In this document: piece by piece, positions 26,604-33,777 of the stretch
Position numbering within the stretch: the stretch's first letter is position 1
How the letters are laid out: each line of letters begins with the position of its first letter
Assembly (NCBI RefSeq): GCF_015207455.1
Contig: NZ_JADEWV010000034.1
Span: forward strand, 1-42,642
Reading direction: 5' to 3'
Origin: Microcoleus sp. LEGE 07076
Lineage (GTDB): Bacteria; Cyanobacteriota; Cyanobacteriia; Cyanobacteriales; Microcoleaceae
DNA length: 42,642 bases
Position numbers and translations under genes: made by a program
Notes under the pieces: model-generated
What the model was told of the DNA's origin: nothing
Database searches by the model: none
What the model saw: only the letters and a program-made list of their open reading frames with translations

Positions 26604-26925
26604 TTATCCTTGTAGTTTGTTGATTGTACTGACAATTAATCCTGTGAGTTCATCTGCTTCTTTGATAACTGGTGAGATTTTTTCTGGTGCTGCTAACCCC
26701 ACTCTTTCAGAAATCACTAGATGAGTATCCAGTTCTCTGAGCGAACCGAGAGCTATTCGCAAATATCGAATATACTCTTGTCTAGTAACAGGTCCATATC
26801 CCTCCGCAATGTTAGCTGGTACTGATACAGATGCACGGCGAATTTGACTGGTGATACCATAAAGTTCAGACTAATGAAAAGATTTAGTTAATTCGTAGCA
26901 AAGTTGACAAAGATAAATACCCCGC
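26604..26925 (-). pseudogene. Decayed four-helix-bundle (S23/intervening-sequence) gene
   Basis: The minus strand encodes SELYGITSQIRRASVSVPAN, IAEGYG, and on to the helix ending INKLQG and a TAA at 26604-26606. This is the hallmark of the four-helix-bundle family first known from 23S rRNA intervening sequences. In the same frame upstream, LCYELTKSFH is followed by TAG (26871-26873) and then SELYG, so one nonsense codon interrupts it. Further upstream the frame meets another TAG and no Met start is found. The 5' end is therefore lost. The remnant is about 90-105 codons of an expected ~120. It sits alone between two inverted heptad tracts in the dnaK-dnaJ gap. Confidence 0.8.
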
Positions 26926-27093
26926 TGCTAGATGTATTGTTCTCTATGGGTCATACAACATAATTCCCTCCTTACTTATCATAGTAATCTTTATCTAATT
27001 CAAAGAAGTATAGTGTAGGAGAGGAGAAAGAAAAGGATCTGAGAAGAATTAGGAAAAGAGCCGTCACATATTCTCGGCTGAAAATCCGCTATT

Positions 27094-27149
27094 TTCCTTC
27101 TTCCTTCTTCCTTCTTCCTTCTTCCTTCTTCCCTCTTCCTTCTTCCTTC
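27094..27149. repeat. TTCCTTC heptad tract, inverted relative to 26320-26568
   Basis: About eight TTCCTTC/TTCCCTC units end 2 nt before the dnaK stop codon (27152-27154). It is complementary to the GGAAGAA tract on the other side of the four-helix-bundle remnant. The two tracts thus form an inverted repeat flanking about 525 bp. Confidence 0.92.
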
Positions 27150-27151
27150 AA

Positions 27152-29284
27152 TTACAACCAATCGTCGTCATCATCCCAATCGTCGCTTTGATTTTGATAA
27201 GGGCGACTGGGGCGATTCGCGCTGCTTCTGCGCTCGGGTATGCGCTCGTAGGGGCGATCGCGCTCGTAGGGGCGATCGCGCTCGTAGGGGCGATCGCGCT
27301 CGTAAGGGCGATCGCGCTCGTAGGGGCGATCGGGAATTGGATCGACAGTCGATCGCCTGTACGGTTTAGCATTTTGATAATAGCTGCTGTCATCGCTGCG
27401 CCGCTTCGTACCGTCGCCCGTAAAAGTGCGCTTCACAGACTCAAAGAAATCATCATCATCGTCATCCATCGCAAACGCTGCAACTTCGCGGCTCAAATCG
27501 TAAAGAGCATCTTGCAAATCCGAGCCAACTCGATCGACACCCCGCTCGTCGTTGCGTTCCAAACTGTCTCGCAATTCCCGAATTAAAGTTTCAATTCGCT
27601 GGCGACTTCTTTGAGCAAACTGCATTCCGCGATCGAGCGCCACCTCTCGCAACTGCCGCTCAGCTTGATAAGCCAAAGCTTCAGCGCGATTGCGTTTTTC
27701 TACCTTTTCCCGCTGCAACTTATCAGCTTGAGCAAACTGTTCAGCATCGCGAATCATTTGATTCACTTCCTGCTGAGAAAGCGTCGAAGCACCTTGCACA
27801 GTAATGCTTTGTTCCCTGCCGGTAGTTTTGTCCAAAGCTGTCACCAACAGCATCCCGTTAGCATCAATATCAAAAGCTACTTGTACCTGCGGAATCCCTC
27901 GCGGCGCCGGCGGAATTCCACTTAATTTAAACCGTCCCAAAGACTTATTATCTCTGCCTAATTCCCGTTCCCCTTGGATCACATGAAGCTCTACCACAGT
28001 TTGGTTGTTTTCGGCAGTCGAAAAAATATCCGATCGCCTGACAGGAATAGTCGTATTCCGAGGAATCAATTTTTTCATCACCCCGCCGATCGTTTCCAAG
28101 CCCAGAGAAAGCGGTGTCACATCCAAAAGCAGCACATCGCGGACATCCCCCGCCAAAATCCCCGCCTGAATTGCCGCACCCACCGCCACAACTTCATCGG
28201 GATTCACATTTTGATTCGGCTCTTTATCAATCAAACTGCGAACAACTTCCTGCACCAAAGGAATCCGAGTCGAACCACCGACCAACACAACTTCATCAAT
28301 CCGAGCCGGACTCAAATTTGCATCAGCCAAAGCTTGTTTCACCGGACGGCGCAGCCGCTGCACCAAATCCGTGCACAGCCCCTCAAATTGACCGCGAGTC
28401 AGCCGCGTTTCCAAATGCAAAGGCCCATCTTCATTGGCATCAATAAACGGCAAATTAATCTCAGTAACACCGACTCCAGACAGCTCAACTTTGGCTTTTT
28501 CTGCCGCTTCGATCAACCGCTGCAAAGCTTGGCGGTTTTTCCGCAAATCCACGCCTTCTTTTTCCAAAAATTGTTCTGCCAACCAATCAACAATTTTGGA
28601 GTCAAAATCATTACCTCCCAATTGAGTATCGCCGCTAGTTGCTTTGACTTCAAATACTCCGTCTCCAACATCTAAAATAGATACATCAAAAGTACCGCCG
28701 CCCAAATCAAAAACCAAGATTGTTTGACTTTCTCGCCTTTCCAAACCGTAAGCCAAAGAAGCCGCCGTCGGCTCATTTAAAATCCGCTTGACATCAAGTC
28801 CGGCAATTCGTCCCGCATCCCGCGTCGCCTGTCGCTGCGAGTCGTTGAAATAAGCAGGAACAGTGATTACAGCCCCCGTGACTTCTTGTCCGAGATAGCG
28901 GCTGGCTTCATCGGCCAACTTCCGCAACACCATCGCCGCAATTTCCTCTGGTGCAAAATCTTTTTTCAGGCGAGGACATTTGATTTTGATGTTTCCGCTG
29001 TCGTCGCGCCGAGTTGTGTAAGGGACGCGCTTTGCTTCTGCTGTCAGTTCGGTATACTTGCGTCCGATGTACCGCTTGACAGCGTAAAAGGTGTTTTGCG
29101 GGTTGAGAACAGTTTGGCGTCTGGCCATCTGTCCGACAAGGCGTTCTCCTTCTTTTGTGAAAGCAACCACCGAAGGAGTTGTCCGCATCCCTTCTGCGTT
29201 GGCAATCACAACCGGTTTGCCGCCTTCCATGACGGCTACTACTGAGTTTGTCGTTCCGAGGTCAATGCCAACTACTTTTCCCAT
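27152..29284 (-). CDS. dnaK: Hsp70 chaperone DnaK with repetitive charged tail
   Basis: 710 aa from [14 protein letters not shown]. The ATG at 29284 is supported by AGGAGA about 10 nt upstream and by the family N-terminus; the longer frame adds 59 unlikely residues. The ATPase domain has the phosphate loops [10 protein letters not shown] and [10 protein letters not shown], and the substrate domain has [30 protein letters not shown]. In place of a short EEVD-like end there is a ~120-residue tail: a poly-Asp run, a Tyr/Arg region, five DRPYER units (about 651-682) and [10 protein letters not shown]. Long tails are known for some cyanobacterial DnaK paralogues. It folds proteins with DnaJ, whose gene lies 836 nt downstream. 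Confidence 0.96.
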   Translation of the reverse strand: MGKVVGIDLGTTNSVVAVMEGGKPVVIANAEGMRTTPSVVAFTKEGERLVGQMARRQTVLNPQNTFYAVKRYIGRKYTELTAEAKRVPYTTRRDDSGNIKIKCPRLKKDFAPEEIAAMVLRKLADEASRYLGQEVTGAVITVPAYFNDSQRQATRDAGRIAGLDVKRILNEPTAASLAYGLERRESQTILVFDLGGGTFDVSILDVGDGVFEVKATSGDTQLGGNDFDSKIVDWLAEQFLEKEGVDLRKNRQALQRLIEAAEKAKVELSGVGVTEINLPFIDANEDGPLHLETRLTRGQFEGLCTDLVQRLRRPVKQALADANLSPARIDEVVLVGGSTRIPLVQEVVRSLIDKEPNQNVNPDEVVAVGAAIQAGILAGDVRDVLLLDVTPLSLGLETIGGVMKKLIPRNTTIPVRRSDIFSTAENNQTVVELHVIQGERELGRDNKSLGRFKLSGIPPAPRGIPQVQVAFDIDANGMLLVTALDKTTGREQSITVQGASTLSQQEVNQMIRDAEQFAQADKLQREKVEKRNRAEALAYQAERQLREVALDRGMQFAQRSRQRIETLIRELRDSLERNDERGVDRVGSDLQDALYDLSREVAAFAMDDDDDDFFESVKRTFTGDGTKRRSDDSSYYQNAKPYRRSTVDPIPDRPYERDRPYERDRPYERDRPYERDRPYERIPERRSSANRPSRPYQNQSDDWDDDDDWL
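27254..27333. repeat. 18-bp tandem repeat of HIP1 octamers inside dnaK
   Basis: GCGATCGC occurs at 27254, 27272, 27290 and 27308, exactly 18 bp apart. A fifth, degenerate GCGATCGG is at 27326. Each 18-bp unit encodes one DRPYER hexapeptide of the DnaK tail. Confidence 0.95.
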
Positions 29285-29478
29285 ACGTCGGTTGTCTCCT
29301 GTGGCGTTGTGTCTAGCTTTTTTAATATAAGCGCAAGTACGATCGCATTTATTGTACCTTGTCGAGCAGCGGGGCTGCGGAGGGTTTGCCTCACTCCTCG
29401 GTTGGCCGCTGAGGTTGGCTGGGTACGATCGACCTTTTTTCCCTACGGTTTGGCGCCGCAACCGAGGAGCAAATTGAT

Positions 29479-29501
29479 TAGAATAGAGAGCAAATTAAGG
29501 A
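29479..29501 (+). promoter_or_regulatory. Candidate -10 box and ribosome-binding site of the decayed antitoxin
   Basis: TAGAAT at 29479-29484 could be a -10 element, but no good -35 is visible. AAGGA at 29497-29501 is a Shine-Dalgarno 10 nt before the ATG at 29512. Confidence 0.35.
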
Positions 29502-29511
29502 ATTAATTATA

Positions 29512-29752
29512 ATGACCAGTATCAAAGAAATATTAAAATCCGTTCAATTTGTGGTTGATGCTAACGGTAAAAAGAAAGCCGCACAATTGAGCATATCGGC
29601 TTGGGAAGCTTTGATCGACTGGATCGAAGATCGGGAAGACGAACAGATTTTCTTGCACGGCGATGGCCCAATTGCACAAATGCGGTGGCAGTCCAGAAAA
29701 GGCGGGTTGGCTTGATTGGGGAACCGTTAAAGATGAATGGGATGAAGATTGA
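29512..29752 (+). pseudogene. Frameshifted antitoxin of a RelE-type pair
   Basis: The first 63 codons are intact (MTSIKEILKSVQFVVDANGK..., AAQLSISAWEALIDWIED). They read into GGC GGG TTG GCT TGA and stop at 29715. Removing one G from the GGG at 29704-29706 restores WLDWGTVKDEWDED and a TGA at 29750-29752. That acidic, Trp-rich end is typical for this antitoxin and ends 10 nt before the toxin ATG. A 1-nt insertion is therefore the simplest reading. The truncated 67-aa product would lack the toxin-binding tail. The damage fits the broken toxin next to it. Confidence 0.8.
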
Positions 29753-29761
29753 GCTTATTAA

Positions 29762-30061
29762 ATGTATCGAATTCGGCTATTGGCATCTGCTCACGATGAG
29801 AGGCGAAACTTACCAGGAGTCATTCGCCAGCGAATTTAGAAAATAATTGAGGCGCTGGGTGAAGATGCACGTCCTGACAACAGCATTATGCTTCGATTTT
29901 ATGCAAACGCGAATTTGGAACCCAAGCGAATTAGAGTTGATTTGTGGAGAATCATTTACGCTGTTGATGATGAATTTCAACAAATCGCTGTGTTGGCTAT
30001 CAGGAAGCGTCCGCCTTATGATTATGAGGATGTGCTTGATTTGTTAGCTGAGTTGGAGTGA
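29762..30061 (+). pseudogene. RelE/ParE-family toxin with an in-frame stop
   Basis: From ATG 29762 the frame reads MYRIRLLASAHDERRNLPGV, IRQRI, TAG (29837-29839), KIIEALGEDARP..., LRFYANANLEPKRIRVDLWR, IIYAVDDEFQQIAVLAIRKR, and finally LLAELE and TGA at 30059-30061. This is a complete 99-codon RelE/ParE fold, including the Arg-rich strands and a C-terminal IRKRPPYDYE. A single nonsense codon at position 26 is the only lesion, likely from AAG or CAG. By family knowledge the intact protein is a ribosome-dependent mRNase or gyrase inhibitor. The product here would be a 25-aa stub, so the toxin is dead. Confidence 0.85.
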
Positions 30062-30124
30062 TTATTGAAAAACTTACTCCCGAACAAGATTAATTTTCGC
30101 TACCAACTTAAGGAGGCTAGAGTT

Positions 30125-30379
30125 ATGCAAAGTATTAAAGTGCGATCGCGCGTCGGTTCCGACGGGATGTTGCATTTGCAAATCCCCGGTGGTATCAAAG
30201 ATACAGAGTTGGAAGTTATTGTAGTTTTCCAGCCCATAACACCAGTAACTGAGCGTAAAACACCGGAAGATTTAGGCTGGTCGCCCGGTTTTTTTGAGAC
30301 AGTAATAGGAAGTTGGGAGGGAGAACCGCTTGTTCGTCCCGATCAGTTGGAATATGAAATCCGGGAAGAATTGCTGTGA
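30125..30379 (+). CDS. Antitoxin of a VapBC-type pair
   Basis: 84 aa from ATG 30125, chosen for the strong AAGGAGG Shine-Dalgarno at 30110-30116; a longer frame would add 20 residues of poor quality. The N-terminal half (MQSIKVRSRVGSDGMLHLQI) looks like a swapped-hairpin DNA-binding strand region. The acidic C-terminal half (SWEGEPLVRPDQLEYEIREE) fits the toxin-binding tail. The stop overlaps the toxin start by 4 nt (GTGA). It presumably neutralises the PIN toxin and represses the operon. Confidence 0.8.
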   Translation: MQSIKVRSRVGSDGMLHLQIPGGIKDTELEVIVVFQPITPVTERKTPEDLGWSPGFFETVIGSWEGEPLVRPDQLEYEIREELL

Positions 30380-30786
30380 TTTATCTTTTAGACACCAATA
30401 CTTGCATCCGTTTGTTAAATCCAGACCGAAACTCATCGGTATCTCGCCGACTAGCAATGATGCGGTCAAATGATGTAGCAATATGCTCTGTAGTTAAAGC
30501 AGAACTTTACTGGGGTGCTTTTAAAAGTTCTCGTCAAGATAGCAATCTAGCTCGACTAGAACGTTTTTTCAATGAGTTTGTAAGTTTGCCTTTTGATGAC
30601 CAGTCTGCCCTAATTTACGGTCAAATTCGCGCTCAATTAGCTGCCTCTGGGACACCTATCGGCCCTAATGACCTGTTGATTACCTCTATGGCTCTTGCCA
30701 ACAACCTAATTCTTGTAACTCACAATACCCGCGATTTCAGCCGTGTTGAGAGTTTGCGTCTGGAAGATTGGCAGATAGAGGCATGA
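30376..30786 (+). CDS. vapC: VapC-type PIN-domain toxin
   Basis: 136-aa PIN-domain ribonuclease. The acidic active-site residues are all present: Asp6 (LLDTNTC), Glu43 (KAELYWG), Asp99 (IGPNDLLI) and Asp120 (THNTRDF). VapC toxins cleave tRNA or rRNA with Mg2+ and are silenced by their antitoxin. The start is GTG, overlapping the antitoxin stop. The frame is intact, unlike the RelE-type pair directly upstream, so this is the functional module of the cluster. Confidence 0.92.
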   Translation: MIYLLDTNTCIRLLNPDRNSSVSRRLAMMRSNDVAICSVVKAELYWGAFKSSRQDSNLARLERFFNEFVSLPFDDQSALIYGQIRAQLAASGTPIGPNDLLITSMALANNLILVTHNTRDFSRVESLRLEDWQIEA

Positions 30787-30841
30787 GTTAGATGTATTGA
30801 GTTCGCATATAATCGAAATCAAAAGCTCGCTCCCAACAATT

Positions 30842-31674
30842 CCTCCAATCACAATAAAACTATGAAATTCTCCCTCGATGTAGAAAACAACCCCACAGGC
30901 TGGCCAGACCATACTCAGCTACCCGAATCTGACGGTACTTTTGTGAAAAACTTTCAAGAACATCCCCAAAGCATCTTACTAACCGATTCAATTACTTCCA
31001 TTTTAGAAAGAATTCACGCCGATGGTAACTATTGCATCGGTCAAGACTGCGGCATTTATTGGCGATTAACTGAGCCATTAGAAAAGGGTGCAGAAGCGCC
31101 AGATTGGTTCTACGTGCCCAATGTGCCGCCAACACTAGACGGTCAATTGCGCCGTTCTTACGTGATGTGGAAAGAATTTGTATCGCCGTTAATTCTGTTA
31201 GAGTTTGTATCGGGAAATGGGACGGAAGAACGGGACAGAACGCCTTTATTGCGCTCGGGAAAACAGGAAACTAAGGCTGGTAAATTCTGGATTTATGAAA
31301 ATGTCATCCATCCAGCATTTTACGGAATTTATGAAGTAAGCAAGGCTAGTGTAGAAGTCTATCACCTGATCGAAGATAGGTTTGAATTAGTTGCTGCAAA
31401 CGATCGCGGTCATTATCCGATTCCACAGTTAGGAGTGGAATTGGGAATTTGGCAAGGAATGTATCAAAATGCTGAGTTACCTTGGCTGCGCTGGTGGGAC
31501 AGTCAAGGGAATCTGTTGTTAACGGGTTCTGAAAGAGCCGAACAAGAACAGCAAATAGCTCAACAAGAGCGCCAAAGAGCCGATCGCGCCGAACAAGAAT
31601 TAGAGCAATTGCGCGCTCAGTTGCGATCGGCCGGCATTGAACCGGAATTGTAAATTGTCTTGTAAGTGCGATCG
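30842..31674. repeat. Tandem duplication, copy 1 (833 bp)
   Basis: Begins CCTCCAATCACAATAAAACT just before the Uma2 start and ends with the TGTAAGTGCGATCG tail after its stop. It matches copy 2 (31704-32494) apart from a 42-bp indel and three point differences that I can see. Confidence 0.93.
30862..31653 (+). CDS. Uma2/DUF820 family protein, duplicated copy A
   Basis: 263 aa. The DUF820 fold (PD-(D/E)xK nuclease-like) is shown by GYxCIGQD-like NYCIGQDCGIYW, PDWFYVPNVPP and ILLEFVSGNGTEERD. The C-terminus is a short coiled coil rich in Ala/Glu/Gln/Arg (SERAEQEQQIAQQERQRADR) ending RSAGIEPEL, as in many cyanobacterial Uma2 proteins. Nuclease activity is a family inference; the biological role is unknown. 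The gene follows vapC by 75 nt. The next gene is an almost identical tandem copy. Confidence 0.88.
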   Translation: MKFSLDVENNPTGWPDHTQLPESDGTFVKNFQEHPQSILLTDSITSILERIHADGNYCIGQDCGIYWRLTEPLEKGAEAPDWFYVPNVPPTLDGQLRRSYVMWKEFVSPLILLEFVSGNGTEERDRTPLLRSGKQETKAGKFWIYENVIHPAFYGIYEVSKASVEVYHLIEDRFELVAANDRGHYPIPQLGVELGIWQGMYQNAELPWLRWWDSQGNLLLTGSERAEQEQQIAQQERQRADRAEQELEQLRAQLRSAGIEPEL

Positions 31675-31703
31675 AACTCATTGCTGTTCTTGTCTCAAAA
31701 ACA

Positions 31704-32494
31704 CCTCCAATCACAATAAAACTATGAAATTCTCCCTCGATGTAGAAAACAACCCCACAGGCTGGCCAGACCATACTCAGCTACCCGAATCTGACGGTAC
31801 TTTTGTGAAAAACTTTCAAGAACATCCCCAAAGCATCCTACTAACCGATTCAATTACTTCCATTTTAGAAAGAATTCACGCCGATGGTAACTATTGCATC
31901 GGTCAAGACTGCGGCATTTATTGGCGATTAACTGAGCCATTAGAAAAGGGTGCAGAAGCGCCAGATTGGTTCTACGTGCCCAATGTCCCGCCAACACTAG
32001 ACGGTCAATTGCGCCGTTCTTACGTGATGTGGAAAGAATTTGTATCGCCGTTAATTCTGTTAGAGTTTGTATCGGGAAATGGGACGGAAGAACGGGACAG
32101 AACGCCTTTGTTGCGCTCGGGAAAACAGGAAACTAAGGCTGGTAAATTCTGGATTTATGAAAATGTCATCCATCCAGCATTTTACGGAATTTATGAAGTA
32201 AGCAAGGCTAGTGTAGAAGTCTATCACCTGATCGAAGATAGGTTTGAATTAGTTGCTGCAAACGATCGCGGTCATTATCCGATTCCACAGTTAGGAGTGG
32301 AATTGGGAATTTGGCAAGGAATGTATCAAAATGCTGAGTTACCTTGGCTGCGCTGGTGGGACAGTCAAGGGAATCTGTTGTTAACGGGTTCTGAAAGAGC
32401 CGATCGCGCCGAACAAGAATTAGAGCAATTGCGCGCTCAGTTGCGATCGGCCGGCATTGAACCGGAATTGTAAATTGTCTTGTAAGTGCGATCG
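31704..32494. repeat. Tandem duplication, copy 2 (791 bp)
   Basis: Offset 862 bp from copy 1, with a 29-bp unique spacer (31675-31703). It lacks 42 bp of copy 1, between two AAAGAGCCGA repeats that would favour slippage deletion. Confidence 0.93.
31724..32473 (+). CDS. Uma2/DUF820 family protein, duplicated copy B
   Basis: 249 aa. Identical in protein sequence to copy A except for loss of 14 residues (EQEQQIAQQERQRA) from the C-terminal coiled coil. The three nucleotide differences that I see elsewhere are silent. The start is ATG 31724, equivalent to copy A; an upstream in-frame start would add 29 spurious residues. Nearby promoter sequence up to CCTCCAATC is duplicated as well, so both copies may be expressed alike. 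Confidence 0.88.
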   Translation: MKFSLDVENNPTGWPDHTQLPESDGTFVKNFQEHPQSILLTDSITSILERIHADGNYCIGQDCGIYWRLTEPLEKGAEAPDWFYVPNVPPTLDGQLRRSYVMWKEFVSPLILLEFVSGNGTEERDRTPLLRSGKQETKAGKFWIYENVIHPAFYGIYEVSKASVEVYHLIEDRFELVAANDRGHYPIPQLGVELGIWQGMYQNAELPWLRWWDSQGNLLLTGSERADRAEQELEQLRAQLRSAGIEPEL

Positions 32495-32532
32495 CGCTCT
32501 GATGGGCGCGATCGCCCCTAAAAACTTTACAA

Positions 32533-32557
32533 GGGCGATCGGGAAAATCGATCGCCC
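32533..32557. terminator. GGGCGATCG / CGATCGCCC hairpin
   Basis: Nine-base perfect arms (32533-32541 and 32549-32557) with a 7-nt loop lie after the Uma2 copy B gene, in a HIP1-rich stretch. It is a possible terminator before the SPFH gene; no U tract follows. Confidence 0.45.
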
Positions 32558-32597
32558 CTATTGAAGCTAAAATCAAACAACAACTCAAAATAAATCT

Positions 32598-33689
32598 ATG
32601 GGACTCTTTGACAAGATTCGCGGCGAATTTGTCGATATCATTGAATGGTTGGACAATACCAGCGATACCATTGCCTATCGATTCGAGCGCCACCAAAACG
32701 AAATCAAACAAGGTGCTAAACTAACTGTACGACCAGGACAAATAGCAGTCTTTGTCAGCGAAGGTCAAGTTGCCGATGTCTTCGATCCAGGAATGCACGA
32801 ACTGTACACCCGCAACTTACCTCTTCTGAGCACCTTAAAAGGTTGGCCCTACGGTTTCAACTCTCCCTTCAAAGCAGAAGTCTACTTTTTCAACACCAAA
32901 ATATTTACCAACCTGAAATGGGGAACTGCTAACCCCGTAATTATCCGCGATCCAGAACTCGGCCCAGTGCGAATGCGGGCTTTTGGCACCTACAACATTA
33001 AAGTTTCCCATCCCGAAGAACTTTTAAAACAACTAATCAGCACAGACGGACTATTTCAAGTAGATGAAATTAGCGAACAACTCCGCAATACAATAGTCAG
33101 CGCCTTTGCTAATTGGGTTGGCAATTCCCGCGTTCCCCTGCTGGACTTTGCAGCCAACTACACCCACATGGGCGAACAGGTGCGAGTTGCCATACAGCCA
33201 AGTATCCAGCAATTCGGGTTAGAATTAACTCAGATATTAATTGAAAATATCTCGATGCCCGCTGAAGTGGAAGCAGCACTCGACAAACGAGCCTCGATCG
33301 GACTTCTAGGAAATATGCAGCAATATACCCAATATCAAGCTGCTAACGCCATAGAAGCATCAGCAAATAACCCCAGCGGCGGCAATCAAGCATTAGAATT
33401 AGGCATGGGAATGGCAATGGGTCAGCAAATGACAAATATGATGCAGCCGCCAGCATCTCAAACTCCGCCGCCGCCGCCTCCTCCACCAACACAAACTCAG
33501 TGGTATATTGCCCAAAACGGTCAACAATTAGGCCCTTTTGGATTGGAGCAACTTTTGCAAAATGGTTTGACACATCAGGTAATGGTTTGGCGATCGGGTT
33601 TTGAGGGCTGGAAATTAGCATCGCAAGTACCGGAATTAGCCTCTTTGTTGGCGACAGTACCGCCGCCTCCCCCGCCAGCAGCAGCCTAA
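32598..33689 (+). CDS. SPFH-domain protein (YdjI-like) with C-terminal GYF_2-like domain
   Basis: 363 aa. No membrane helix. Residues about 35-235 form an SPFH/band-7 domain of the YdjI or virion-core-like type (TVRPGQIAVFVSEGQVADVFDPG, VRMRAFGTYNIKVSHPEELL). A Met/Gln-rich stretch and a poly-Pro linker (about 288-297) follow. The C-terminal domain at 302-352 reads WYIAQNGQQLGPFGLEQLL...VWRSGFEGWKLASQVPEL, which matches the GYF_2/DUF4339 family. A second Pro run ends the protein. In Bacillus the related ydjI is adjacent to a zinc-ribbon gene and PspA; here a zinc-ribbon gene also follows 88 nt downstream. A role in membrane stress is inferred. Confidence 0.87.
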   Translation: MGLFDKIRGEFVDIIEWLDNTSDTIAYRFERHQNEIKQGAKLTVRPGQIAVFVSEGQVADVFDPGMHELYTRNLPLLSTLKGWPYGFNSPFKAEVYFFNTKIFTNLKWGTANPVIIRDPELGPVRMRAFGTYNIKVSHPEELLKQLISTDGLFQVDEISEQLRNTIVSAFANWVGNSRVPLLDFAANYTHMGEQVRVAIQPSIQQFGLELTQILIENISMPAEVEAALDKRASIGLLGNMQQYTQYQAANAIEASANNPSGGNQALELGMGMAMGQQMTNMMQPPASQTPPPPPPPPTQTQWYIAQNGQQLGPFGLEQLLQNGLTHQVMVWRSGFEGWKLASQVPELASLLATVPPPPPPAAA

Positions 33690-33706
33690 AATTTTGCATT
33701 TTTAGT

Positions 33707-33769
33707 TAATTGGTAGTTGGTAATTGGTATGCTTTCCCTATTACCAATTACCAATTACCAATTACCAAT
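33707..33769. repeat. TAATTGG / TTACCAA heptads forming a hairpin before a start codon
   Basis: TAATTGGTAGTTGGTAATTG (from 33707) is complementary to the ATTACCA array at about 33741-33769. The array ends 8 nt before the ATG of the zinc-ribbon gene (33778), which has no visible Shine-Dalgarno. The two genes are in the same direction, so this hairpin would lie in a shared mRNA. Confidence 0.8.
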
Positions 33770-33777
33770 AAACCATT

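Noticed and set aside
26604-26925. Intact four-helix-bundle gene starting at a non-ATG codon
   Set aside because: The frame has a TAG at 26871-26873 inside the conserved region and no upstream start, so a remnant is the better call.
29601-30047. Two plus-strand frames (MGSFDRLDRRSG... and MRRWVKMHVL...) over the toxin-antitoxin region
   Set aside because: They are out of frame with the recognisable antitoxin and RelE-type sequences and have no conserved motif.
30842-32494. Composite transposon
   Set aside because: The duplicated segments are direct copies of one gene with its leader; no transposase or terminal inverted repeats are present.
31346-32711. Minus-strand frames opposite the Uma2 pair and SPFH start
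   Set aside because: They only repeat between copies because the DNA is duplicated, and contain no motif of their own.
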